A DNA stretch of 64,000 bases from Sphingobacterium sp. R2. Its GTDB lineage: Bacteria; Bacteroidota; Bacteroidia; Sphingobacteriales; Sphingobacteriaceae. Below the pieces are notes generated by a model, which did no database searches, was not told the DNA's origin, and worked only from the letters and a program-made list of their open reading frames with translations. The stretch is taken from assembly GCF_040760075.1 (NCBI RefSeq), contig NZ_CP142884.1:4154001-4218000 (forward strand), given 5' to 3'. Position 1 is the first letter of the stretch. Every line of letters begins with the position of its first letter. Below, piece by piece: positions 26,135 through 34,445 of the stretch. Both the position numbers and the translations under genes were made by a program.

Positions 26135-27187
26135 ATGACAACAATTAAAGGTCCTGCTATCTTTCTCGCACAATTTATCGGCGATGAACCCCCGTTTAAT
26201 TCTTTAGAAAATATCTGCCAATGGGCCTCAGCGCTCGGCTATAAAGGCATTCAGTTGCCAACTTTAGATTCCCGGTTTATTGATCTAGAAAAAGCAGCAC
26301 GCGACAAAAGCTATGCACTCGACCTAAAAGCTAAAGTACAGTCCTATGGATTGGAAATCACCGAGCTCTCAACCCATCTTCAAGGACAACTAATCGCTGT
26401 AAATCCAAGTTTTGATGATCTCTTTGATGCCTTTGCGCCACAACATGTACATAAAGATCCCGCAGCACGACAACAGTGGGCCATACAACAATTAAAATAT
26501 GCCGTACAGGCCTCGCACAATCTTGGACTGAAAGCATTAGCAACCTTTAGTGGCGCATTACTATGGCCATTCATATACCCTTGGCCACAACGGCCAGCCA
26601 ACCTGATTGAAACCGGATTTGAGGAACTTGCCAAATTATGGTTACCCATACTGGATGAATGCGAGCAATATGATGTCGATCTCTGTTATGAATTACATCC
26701 AGGGGAAGATCTCCACGATGGTACTACTTTCGACCTGTTTCTCGAAAATGTCAACAATCACAAACGGGCAAACATACTTTATGATCCCTCCCATTTTGTC
26801 CTTCAATGCCTCGATTACCTCGAATTTATCGACATTTATCACGAGCGAATTAAAATGTTTCATGTTAAAGATGCTGAATTTACACCTTCTGGCCGTCAGG
26901 GTGTGTATGGTGGCTACCAGAACTGGCAAGGTAGAGCGGGTAGATTTAGATCAATTGGCGATGGACAAGTGGACTTTAAAGCCATATTTACCAAACTTAC
27001 ACAGTATGATTTTAAAGGTTGGGCGGTACTCGAATGGGAGTGTGCATTTAAAAATGCTGAAGATGGTGCTCGCGAAGGTGCCCTGCATATTAAAGACTAC
27101 ATCATACGGGTTACCGATAAGGCATTCGATAATTTTGCTGCAGTAGAAACCAACGATAACCTCAATCGTAAACTATTGGGGTTGTAA
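26135..27187 (+). CDS. Sugar phosphate isomerase/epimerase family protein (AP-endonuclease-2 TIM barrel)
   Basis: Metal-dependent TIM-barrel enzyme of the xylose-isomerase-like superfamily acting on sugars. Metal-ligand segments are in the right order: ELHPGED (about 190), ILYDPSHFV (about 215), MFHVKDAEF (about 245) and AVLEWEC (about 300). The insertion GVYGGYQNWQGRAGRFRSIGDGQVDF is typical of the branch that travels with Gfo/Idh/MocA genes. 350 residues, complete. First gene of a two-gene operon (34 bp gap) under the LacI-type operator. Members of this superfamily are known to act on 3-keto-glycosides in redox-type deglycosylation; that fits the neighbouring GMC enzyme but is inference here. 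Confidence 0.9.
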   Translation: MTTIKGPAIFLAQFIGDEPPFNSLENICQWASALGYKGIQLPTLDSRFIDLEKAARDKSYALDLKAKVQSYGLEITELSTHLQGQLIAVNPSFDDLFDAFAPQHVHKDPAARQQWAIQQLKYAVQASHNLGLKALATFSGALLWPFIYPWPQRPANLIETGFEELAKLWLPILDECEQYDVDLCYELHPGEDLHDGTTFDLFLENVNNHKRANILYDPSHFVLQCLDYLEFIDIYHERIKMFHVKDAEFTPSGRQGVYGGYQNWQGRAGRFRSIGDGQVDFKAIFTKLTQYDFKGWAVLEWECAFKNAEDGAREGALHIKDYIIRVTDKAFDNFAAVETNDNLNRKLLGL

Positions 27188-27220
27188 AACAGAAGATCTC
27201 GTCATTATAAATTTAACTTT

Positions 27221-28381
27221 ATGCGCACTACAAAACTTAAAATGGGTATGATAGGCGGAGGAAAGAATGCTTTCATAGGTGCTGTTCACCGTATGGCTGC
27301 AGCAATCGACGGCCATATTGAATTATGTTGCGGAGCACTAAGCGCTGACCCTATTGTTGCCAAAGAATCTGGATTACTTTTAGGACTTCCAAAAGAAAGA
27401 AGTTATGGAAGTTATCAGGAAATGATCTTAGAAGAAAGTAAACGCCCTACGCAAGAACGTATGGACTTCGTCAGCATCGTCACCCCTAATTTTGCTCATT
27501 TCGAACCGGCAATGATGGCTTTAAACCATGGCTTTCATGTCGTCCTTGAAAAACCGATGACTTTCACACTTGAACAAGCGCGTTTACTTCAAGAAAAAGT
27601 TGAAGAAACCGGATTAACCCTTTGTGTGACATATACGTACTCCGCTTATCCTATGGTAAAACAGGCCCGTCAACTTGTGAAAGAAGGTCGACTAGGTCCA
27701 ATCAGAAAGATTATGGTCGAGTACCCACAAGGTTGGCTCAGTAAACTCATTGAAAACGGACTCTCACTAGCATTCTGGCGCACAGATCCAGAAAAAAGTG
27801 GAAAAAGCGGATGTATGGGTGATATCGGAACCCACGCAGCACATTTAGCAGAATATATCTCAGGCCTGAAAATAACTAAAATGTGTGCCGATTTACAAAC
27901 TTTTGTCGACGGGAGAAAACTGGAAGACGACGGCAATATTTTACTGCGATTTGAAAACGGTGCAACGGGAGTGCTATCTGCCTCACAGGTCGCTGCCGGA
28001 GAAGAAAATGCCTTAAAAATTAAAGTATATGGTGAAGAAGGCGGTTTAGAATGGAACCAACAAGATGCCAATACACTAATCGTCAAACATGTCGATCAGC
28101 CGACACAGCTCTTTAGAGCCGGACAACCATATCTTTCGCCACTCGCACAACATAATGTACGCTTACCAGCTGGCCACCCAGAAGGATACATTGAAGCATT
28201 TGCCAATATCTATAGAAATTTTGCAACGACACTTTTAGCGTCCATGCAAGGTAAAGTTCCTACAGAAGAAGAGACTGACTTCCCGACCGTAATTGATGGT
28301 GTCCGGGGCATGATGTTTTTGGAAACTGTACTTGCTTCAGCAGCGTCTGAACAAAAATGGACTGAATTCCTAAGTTACTAA
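27221..28381 (+). CDS. Gfo/Idh/MocA family NAD(P)-dependent sugar oxidoreductase
   Basis: Two-domain dehydrogenase for sugars or inositols. N-terminal Rossmann motif GMIGGGKNAFIGAVHR (about 9-24), then SIVTPNFAHFEPA, the catalytic-lysine motif VVLEKPMT (about 110-117), and the substrate-domain motif GCMGDIGTHAAHLAEY with the catalytic His. 386 residues, complete. It follows the isomerase gene by 33 bases and ends at a strong terminator, so the two form an operon. With the divergent GMC gene it makes an oxidise/isomerise/reduce set that suits keto-sugar metabolism. There is no transporter or glycoside hydrolase in the cluster. Confidence 0.93.
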   Translation: MRTTKLKMGMIGGGKNAFIGAVHRMAAAIDGHIELCCGALSADPIVAKESGLLLGLPKERSYGSYQEMILEESKRPTQERMDFVSIVTPNFAHFEPAMMALNHGFHVVLEKPMTFTLEQARLLQEKVEETGLTLCVTYTYSAYPMVKQARQLVKEGRLGPIRKIMVEYPQGWLSKLIENGLSLAFWRTDPEKSGKSGCMGDIGTHAAHLAEYISGLKITKMCADLQTFVDGRKLEDDGNILLRFENGATGVLSASQVAAGEENALKIKVYGEEGGLEWNQQDANTLIVKHVDQPTQLFRAGQPYLSPLAQHNVRLPAGHPEGYIEAFANIYRNFATTLLASMQGKVPTEEETDFPTVIDGVRGMMFLETVLASAASEQKWTEFLSY

Positions 28382-28390
28382 AACAAAAAA

Positions 28391-28431
28391 ACCGATGTGG
28401 TTTCCCCGCCCGCGGGAGACACCTCATCGGT
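28391..28431 (+). terminator. Terminator of the isomerase/Gfo operon
   Basis: Hairpin with outer arms ACCGATG/CATCGGT and inner GGT/ACC and CCCCGC/GCGGG pairings, starting 10 bases after the stop codon and followed by a T-rich tail. Confidence 0.8.
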
Positions 28432-28563
28432 TGCTATTTTCGCGAATTGATGTTTGATTACCACAGCGGATTAATATAGTTCTCAGCATTTCAATAAAGT
28501 TTCTAACATATACGCTTCGTTCCATTTTTCTTATCCCTATATAGAACGGTTTCAATTCAACAG

Positions 28564-29571
28564 CTATTGTTTTTTCACATAATTTGGAGCGTCCGCTATC
28601 ACTATAGTTTGTTCTTCCTGTGTTAATGGAGCTGGAGGAATTTCAGCAACATCTCGTTCAATTTCCCTAATCTCGACATGAACAGCGTATGGTGAAGGCT
28701 CTATTGGAATTCCCATCACAGTCGCGTATTCTCTGGTGAAAATGGCCCCAAAATATAGGATAGCGGCTGTGTAATACACCCACAACAAGATCAATACAAA
28801 CGAACCCGCCGCACCATAAGTATCTTGTGTAGCCGAATGTTCTAAATAGACCCCAATGAAATACCTGCCTAACACAAATAAAATGGAGGTAAATAAAGCA
28901 CCAGCACGAACCGTTCGCCAAGGAATATTAACGTCCGGCAGTATCTTAAAGATCACACTGAACAAAAGAAAAATTGTTCCAAAGGATAAACTAAAGTTGA
29001 TTCCGTTTACCAACATAACTGTCATATCTGGAAAATATCGCTGCAGCTGATCCATCAAAGTCAAAATCACACCATTAACAATTAGTGTAACAACCAGCAA
29101 GAATCCCAATCCTATAACTAATGATGAAGACAAAAGTCTGTCCTGAACTAACTTTAGCCATCCTTTTTTTGGCTTCGCACGTACGTGCCAAATCTTGTTA
29201 ATGGAATTTTGTATATCTCCAAAAACTGTTGTTGCAGCTAAAACTAAGGTAACACTACTGAACAGCAATGCCAGATTTGACTTTCCTGACAATTGTAAAT
29301 TCTGAATAACCTCCTGAATCTGCTTAGCAGCACTATTTCCCACAAAACTGCGTAACTCCAAAAATACCTTCCCCTCAATGGCATCCTCTCCATAAAAAAT
29401 TCCAGCCAAAGCAATGATTAGAACGAATATTGGACCGATCGAGAAAACGGTATAATAAGATAGTGACGCACTGTACTTCATTGAATCCTCATTGAGAAAT
29501 CCCGCAACAGTACTTTTCAAAATCCGCCAATAGGTTTTTATTTTACTGCTACTCTTAGTTCTAATATCCAT
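28564..29571 (-). CDS. YihY/virulence factor BrkB family membrane protein
   Basis: Polytopic inner-membrane protein with about six helices. Family blocks visible: MKYSASLSYYTVFSIGPIFVLIIAL, LVLAATTVFGDIQNSINKIW, FKILPDVNIPWRTVRAGALFTSILFVLGRY and DTYGAAGSFVLILLWVYYTAAILYFGAIFTREY. 335 residues with a short acidic/proline C-terminal tail. The name derives from an old misassignment to RNase BN; the true role is unknown, though a transport or lipid function is suspected. Single gene; the downstream operon terminator at 28391 belongs to the opposite strand. Confidence 0.92.
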   Translation of the reverse strand: MDIRTKSSSKIKTYWRILKSTVAGFLNEDSMKYSASLSYYTVFSIGPIFVLIIALAGIFYGEDAIEGKVFLELRSFVGNSAAKQIQEVIQNLQLSGKSNLALLFSSVTLVLAATTVFGDIQNSINKIWHVRAKPKKGWLKLVQDRLLSSSLVIGLGFLLVVTLIVNGVILTLMDQLQRYFPDMTVMLVNGINFSLSFGTIFLLFSVIFKILPDVNIPWRTVRAGALFTSILFVLGRYFIGVYLEHSATQDTYGAAGSFVLILLWVYYTAAILYFGAIFTREYATVMGIPIEPSPYAVHVEIREIERDVAEIPPAPLTQEEQTIVIADAPNYVKKQ

Positions 29572-29635
29572 ATCTTCGCGTTTTATCTCAACAACAAACC
29601 ATTAATTAGTAGAGAAAGTTTGTCTTTTATATGCT

Positions 29636-30916
29636 TTAATGCGAATAGTCCTTTAAAGTGCCTTCCAGAACGATTCGATCCCGGTTTACGACCCTTAGAC
29701 TAAGAATGATATCTGAAGCAATGGTTTTCAGCGCTAAAATGGGCGGAACCTTAACTTCATTTGGCCAGTCCGCCAGATGAATCGCAACATGAGATAACTC
29801 ATCAGTATTCTTATAGCTCACATTTAATCGGTATACGTCCTGTGATGTCGACAACATACTGAATCCCTTATCTTGTTTTTTAAACCACTGGTAAAATAGC
29901 TTATTGGGCAGAAACTTGTTGAGGTTACTATCTCCCCGCATGGTAATCCGCACTTCTGGAACGCGTGTATTGTAAAGCGTCTTCTCTTCGACCGTTTCAA
30001 AATTCTCATCAACCGCATAATTGATAATCGTATCGGTCTGAATTACCTTATTTTTTAATATTTCAATATCAATATAATTACCGTTTAAATGTGTGAAAAG
30101 AGAATCAGTCATCATCGGAAATTCTTCAAACGCTAGTTTTATTTTATTTTTCAGTTGATTTGTAGAAATATTCACCCAAGATTTTGCAATATATTGTTTC
30201 GATGCAAGTTCCCTGACAAGGAACGCTTTCGGAAAGTTCCAATTCCTTGATGTAAATTCACCATAAACATCAACATGATCACCCTTCAATGTCAGTTCAA
30301 CATAATTGTTAGTAGATAAATCACTGTAACGAACCGATTGACCGGTAAGTGTGCTCGGATCATCGATAAATTGTTTAATAGTTACCATATCACCTTTTGA
30401 TTGAATGAGCTGCAACATCTCTTCCTTCTTCTTATCAAGATCAAAACCTACACCAACCAATAAATCATTTCCTCGACATACAAATGCTATTTTATTCGTC
30501 TCATCATACGCATAGGCCATCCCAGACTCCACCCCCTTTTCGATAGAATCAACATGAATGACATCCTTTAGAAAATATAGAAATTGCTGTTTATCCCTTA
30601 GCTGAAAAAAAGCATAAAAATTTTTTGAATGTTCCTCCAAGGCAAAAAGAAAAACATTCGCTTTGATGTCAATACCATTATCTTGAAGTTTACTGAGCCT
30701 TTTGCCCAAATGCAAACGCTCTTTTGGTGATAGTTGCCATGTATTAAAAAACTGATTCAACAGAATATCATCCAATGATACAGTTAATAATGCTTTACTT
30801 TCTTTATGCACCAATAATTTGTATGACTCTTGTTGCCTAAAACTATATATTCCCCATACGGTAATCATTAAAAGAATAACAATCCCTATCGTCCAAATTA
30901 TTGTCTTTTTTATCAT
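29636..30916 (-). CDS. Membrane-anchored protein of unknown function
   Basis: 426 residues with a single N-terminal membrane anchor (TIIWTIGIVILLMITVWGIYSF, about 5-27) and a large exported domain. The rest is mixed alpha/beta without Cys-rich or catalytic motifs: LLTVSLDDILLNQFFNTW, NVFLFALEEHSKNFYAFFQL, VELTLKGDHVDVYGEFTS, FEEFPMMTDSLFTHLNG. The repeated 'is a value within a filter' layout recalls large Bacteroidota periplasmic proteins of undefined function, but I recognise no family. It follows the NarL-type regulator by 100 bp on the same strand and might belong to its regulon. Confidence 0.75.
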   Translation of the reverse strand: MIKKTIIWTIGIVILLMITVWGIYSFRQQESYKLLVHKESKALLTVSLDDILLNQFFNTWQLSPKERLHLGKRLSKLQDNGIDIKANVFLFALEEHSKNFYAFFQLRDKQQFLYFLKDVIHVDSIEKGVESGMAYAYDETNKIAFVCRGNDLLVGVGFDLDKKKEEMLQLIQSKGDMVTIKQFIDDPSTLTGQSVRYSDLSTNNYVELTLKGDHVDVYGEFTSRNWNFPKAFLVRELASKQYIAKSWVNISTNQLKNKIKLAFEEFPMMTDSLFTHLNGNYIDIEILKNKVIQTDTIINYAVDENFETVEEKTLYNTRVPEVRITMRGDSNLNKFLPNKLFYQWFKKQDKGFSMLSTSQDVYRLNVSYKNTDELSHVAIHLADWPNEVKVPPILALKTIASDIILSLRVVNRDRIVLEGTLKDYSH

Positions 30917-30987
30917 ATTGATTTCAATCTATAACGAAATTTAAAGTAATGGGATCAAAAATATCAACTAAACAGCGCCTTTTCCAC

Positions 30988-31001
30988 CCCTGAAATCAGG
31001 G
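30988..31001. repeat. Small inverted repeat after the NarL-type regulator gene
   Basis: CCCTGAAATCAGGG, 6-bp arms with an AA centre, 16 bases downstream of the regulator's stop on the minus strand. No T-run follows, so it may be a weak attenuator or simply an operator for the next gene. Confidence 0.35.
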
Positions 31002-31016
31002 AATTGGTCATTCCAT

Positions 31017-31649
31017 TTATGATTCTATAATTAAACCATATTCAAGGGCAGATTTTACAGCGGCAGTAACACTCTTCGTTTGAAATTTCTCCATTAAATT
31101 TTTGCGATGACTTTCTACTGTGTGCGAACTGATAAAGAGAACGTCGGCAATTTCATTAGTTGTCATACCTTTCGCCACGAAACTGAGCACTTCTTTTTCA
31201 CGCCGAGTCAACTTCGGCACCTGCTTCAGCCCTATTTCTGACTTCTGATTCAAAATAATCCTGGTTTTCTCACAGATATAGCGCTTTCCAACAATAACAT
31301 CTGAAATAGCAGTCAGTATTTCATCGCCATTTGCATTTTTCTGTAAATAGGCATCCGCCCCCTCTTTTAGAATACTATTGATGACTGCAAATTCATTGTG
31401 TACACTAAATGCAATTATCTTCAAATCATTATTATTCTCTTTCAGTCCTTTAACTAAATCTATCCCGTTAGCGTCAGGTAGATTAATATCGAGGAGCAAT
31501 ACCATTGGCATGTCTACCGCAATAGACTTATACAGCTCTGTCGCGCTAGAATACATGCCGACAACTTCAAAATCTTCATGCGCGTTGATTATGTTTTTCA
31601 AACCTTCAAGCAACAAAGGGTGATCGTCTGTAATCGCTATCTTAATCAT
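31017..31649 (-). CDS. NarL/FixJ-family response regulator
   Basis: A 210-residue regulator. Receiver domain: acidic D8/D9, phospho-acceptor D54 in LLLDINLPD, and K104 in YLQKNANGDE. LuxR-type helix-turn-helix: LTRREKEVLSFVAKGMTTNE and SSHTVESHRKNLMEKFQTKS. It starts 12 bases after the stop of the TPR histidine kinase gene and is certainly its partner. Targets unknown. Confidence 0.95.
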   Translation of the reverse strand: MIKIAITDDHPLLLEGLKNIINAHEDFEVVGMYSSATELYKSIAVDMPMVLLLDINLPDANGIDLVKGLKENNNDLKIIAFSVHNEFAVINSILKEGADAYLQKNANGDEILTAISDVIVGKRYICEKTRIILNQKSEIGLKQVPKLTRREKEVLSFVAKGMTTNEIADVLFISSHTVESHRKNLMEKFQTKSVTAAVKSALEYGLIIES

Positions 31650-31661
31650 TTTTTCTAAAAG

Positions 31662-33908
31662 TTAAACCATGGGTATTTCCAACTCTATCGTAGTACCCGA
31701 GCCCTGATCAGACATGAGCTTCATTTCGCCGTTTAAAAATGAAAGTCTTGAACGCACATTATGCATTCCTGCTGCATGCTGCAAATCGACACTTTTTATA
31801 TCAAAACCCTTGCCATCATCTTCAATAGTGATATGTAAACGCTTATTATGTGAAGAAAGCTGTATTAAAATATTGGAAGCACTGGCATGCTTCAACGCAT
31901 TATTGACCAATTCCTGAATAATTCGATACAAAGAAATTTCCTGTTCAGTACTCAACGTGGATTCAAATTGCAGAAATTCGCATTCAACGACACAGGTAAC
32001 CTGGCTCATACGACTTGCATAGTCTCTTAAAGTCTCCTTCAAACCATATTTCACAATTAGATCAGGCATAAGGTTATGGGCAAGCCGACGAAGTTCATCT
32101 ACCGCCCCATCCAAGAGATCAATGCTTCGATCTATTCCTTCCTTTACGGATTTCTTTTCTAAAGTAGCTTTATTAAGCTCCGACAAACCTAACTTCGTAC
32201 TAGACAGTAAACCACCCAAGCCATCATGTAAGTCACGGGCAAGACGCGTCCGCTCCTTCTCTTCCCCGGCAAGCATTGCTGTCAGGCTTTCGATTGCATG
32301 CTGCTGATTATTTTTTTCGATTTCTAATTGATGCAAATGCTCCCGCTGTTTCAATGCATTGGAACGCTGCCAATAGGCATAGAATAACAAAACAATAACA
32401 ACCAAACAACTAATAAATAAGCAAATGTAAATTGAATTCATACGCGACTTAAAAGCAATTTTCTTTTTTGACACGTCAAGTTCTTGTAAACGTTGTGTAT
32501 TCTCCAGTCGGCTTAACTGCAAATCTTGCTCCTTCTTATCTCTTTCAAGTTGTAATACTTTAAGCTGCTGCGCACGATTCAGTTCATTCAATTTCAAATT
32601 CTCAACCAGTTGATGCTGTCTGTCATTCAAAGCTTTCATCAACTTAATCTGCTGTTCCTTTTTCTCCCCCTCTAAACGAAGACGCATTAACTTCTGGTTC
32701 TGCAATTCTCGCTCAAACTTCAGTTCCAACTGTTTGGTCTTATCTAGTTTATCCGAGTTGAAAGCCTTTTGAAATACATCTATGTAGCTTTTCTGATAGT
32801 TGAACGCTTCTTCATATTTTCCTTCTTCAACACTTACTTCGGCCAGCCTGCTAAATAGACTTAAACCCACCTGATAATCGTAATGTGGCTCTCGATTAAG
32901 ATTATCCAAAGCTATTTGCAGGTATTTCTTACCTTCATCACGGCTGCCAACTTTGAAAGCTTCATCCGCGAGAATACCATAGGCGGGCACCGTGATGGCA
33001 TATTGTCCAGTTTCAGCAGCGATATCCAAAGCTTGTTTAGCGTAGGCTATTGCTTTTTTAGCACCACTATCCAAATAAAACTCGTGGTATAGATTTGCAA
33101 GATTAACAGAAACATAGGCTAGATCCGTCGGATTGATAAGATGTTTATCATTCTTGTTAACCAAGCTATACGCATCAAGATAGTGTTGTTCAGCTTTACT
33201 CAATAGATCAAAATTCCCCCGATTTAACCTGTACTCCTCTTCAAACAAATAACCAGCTTGCATGTACGCATCAAATAAGCTATTGACATTCCCTCCTGCT
33301 TTAGCCGTTTCCAACAATAATGAAGTATACTTTTCCTGAAAATCATAATTACGTTGATTGGCGTAGATTGCTGTGAGTTCTTTATAAACCGCCAATTTAC
33401 GAGCGATATTTGCCTCTGTCTGCGGCGCCTTATCTAAGTAAGAAATTGCTTTATGGAATTGCGCAACTGCCTCATCTTCTTTATTCTGCCGAGTCATAAT
33501 CCACCCAGCACAATAATGTACATATCCCTTTGTTCCATTTTCATTGACAATTGGGAGCACAGATTTAGCGTGTTCCAAATAAAATCGCGATTTTTCAAAA
33601 GCATGATCATTAAAGCTATTCATCGCAGCAATGCAATTCAAATACGCATAATACTGCTTGTCGGGATAGTTTTTAGCCAACTGAATATTGTCATGCAGTA
33701 GTTGACCCGCCAGCGCTTTCTCATTATTAAAATACAGGGCCTGTGCGTATTTTCCCGTCAGTACAAACCGCTCTCTGCTTCCCAAAGGAAGACTGTAATA
33801 CGATTTCCTTAACTCCTGCAGCTGTTCTTGAGCCAACACAACAAAACGTGGACATAGAAAAAGAAAAAATATTAGAATAGAACGCCAAAGATTCAGAACA
33901 TACCCCAT
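31662..33908 (-). CDS. TPR-containing sensor histidine kinase (HisKA_3 type)
   Basis: A 748-residue kinase. Signal peptide about 1-26. Residues 50-380 are an all-helical TPR-like sensor region, exported to the periplasm. Residues 390-485 form a long charged coiled coil (for example LKVLQLERDKKEQDLQLSRL), one membrane helix follows at about 491-513, then a cytoplasmic linker and HisKA_3 motif RLARDLHDGLGGLLS with H561. The HATPase part shows RIIQELVNNALKHA and the terminal GMHNVRSRL and GSGTTIELEIP. Such TPR kinases are common in Bacteroidota; their signals are mostly unknown. It is the first gene of an operon with the NarL-type regulator. Confidence 0.95.
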   Translation of the reverse strand: MGYVLNLWRSILIFFLFLCPRFVVLAQEQLQELRKSYYSLPLGSRERFVLTGKYAQALYFNNEKALAGQLLHDNIQLAKNYPDKQYYAYLNCIAAMNSFNDHAFEKSRFYLEHAKSVLPIVNENGTKGYVHYCAGWIMTRQNKEDEAVAQFHKAISYLDKAPQTEANIARKLAVYKELTAIYANQRNYDFQEKYTSLLLETAKAGGNVNSLFDAYMQAGYLFEEEYRLNRGNFDLLSKAEQHYLDAYSLVNKNDKHLINPTDLAYVSVNLANLYHEFYLDSGAKKAIAYAKQALDIAAETGQYAITVPAYGILADEAFKVGSRDEGKKYLQIALDNLNREPHYDYQVGLSLFSRLAEVSVEEGKYEEAFNYQKSYIDVFQKAFNSDKLDKTKQLELKFERELQNQKLMRLRLEGEKKEQQIKLMKALNDRQHQLVENLKLNELNRAQQLKVLQLERDKKEQDLQLSRLENTQRLQELDVSKKKIAFKSRMNSIYICLFISCLVVIVLLFYAYWQRSNALKQREHLHQLEIEKNNQQHAIESLTAMLAGEEKERTRLARDLHDGLGGLLSSTKLGLSELNKATLEKKSVKEGIDRSIDLLDGAVDELRRLAHNLMPDLIVKYGLKETLRDYASRMSQVTCVVECEFLQFESTLSTEQEISLYRIIQELVNNALKHASASNILIQLSSHNKRLHITIEDDGKGFDIKSVDLQHAAGMHNVRSRLSFLNGEMKLMSDQGSGTTIELEIPMV

Positions 33909-33943
33909 AAAATCAAATATTGTATCTCGCTATGTGAATAGCC

Positions 33944-33975
33944 CAAACTTAGATAAATTTGGCTTTATACACAAT
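33944..33975 (-). promoter_or_regulatory. Promoter of the TPR kinase operon
   Basis: On the minus strand, -33-like ATTG (33975-33972), 20 bases, then -7 TAAGTTTG (33951-33944). The kinase ATG is 35 bases downstream. Confidence 0.6.
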
Positions 33976-34049
33976 AAATTATCGTACATAGAAGTAAAAC
34001 GAATGCTATTGGTATGCAAATCTGACGGAGCTTGCTAAACAAAAAATCA

Positions 34050-34057
34050 TACCTTTG
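34050..34057 (+). promoter_or_regulatory. -7 box almost touching the SMR transporter start
   Basis: TACCTTTG matches TAnnTTTG and ends 5 bases before the ATG at 34063, so the transcript would have practically no leader. No clear -33. Confidence 0.5.
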
Positions 34058-34062
34058 CTACA

Positions 34063-34392
34063 ATGAAGTACTTCTATTTATTTCTTGCTATAACTGCTGA
34101 GATCTTCGCAACAACTTTTCTCAAAAAGTCGGCAGGCTTTACGCTGATCAAACCAACGATTATCAGTATTGTCGGGTATATTATTGCATTCTACTTTTTA
34201 AGTATTACCCTGAAATACTTACCTGTGGGTATATCCTACGCAATTTGGTCAGGAGTTGGAATTGTAGCGATCACCCTGGTGGGTATGTTTTTATTTAAAC
34301 AGATTCCCGATACAGCGGCCATTGTTGGTATGGTTTTAATCATCGCTGGAGTCATCGTTATCAATCTGTTTTCAAAAATGGGAACACATTAG
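34063..34392 (+). CDS. Small multidrug resistance (SMR/EmrE-type) transporter
   Basis: A 109-residue inner-membrane protein with four helices. SMR proteins work as dimers and exchange protons for cationic compounds or guanidinium. The essential membrane Glu is E13 in the block AITAEIFATTFLKKS; other family blocks are YAIWSGVGIVAITLVGM and IVGMVLIIAGVIVINL. Full length. It precedes the DEAD-box-like gene by 53 bases but that gene has its own -7 box, so an operon is not certain. Drug-exporting and guanidinium-exporting subtypes cannot be separated with confidence here. Confidence 0.94.
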   Translation: MKYFYLFLAITAEIFATTFLKKSAGFTLIKPTIISIVGYIIAFYFLSITLKYLPVGISYAIWSGVGIVAITLVGMFLFKQIPDTAAIVGMVLIIAGVIVINLFSKMGTH

Positions 34393-34413
34393 CTGATGTA
34401 AGATCTAAATTTG

Positions 34414-34421
34414 TATTTTTG
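34414..34421 (+). promoter_or_regulatory. -7 box of the DEAD-box-like gene
   Basis: TATTTTTG, full TAnnTTTG match, 24 bases before the GTG at 34446. Confidence 0.5.
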
Positions 34422-34445
34422 TAACTTACATAAATTAAAGGATAC

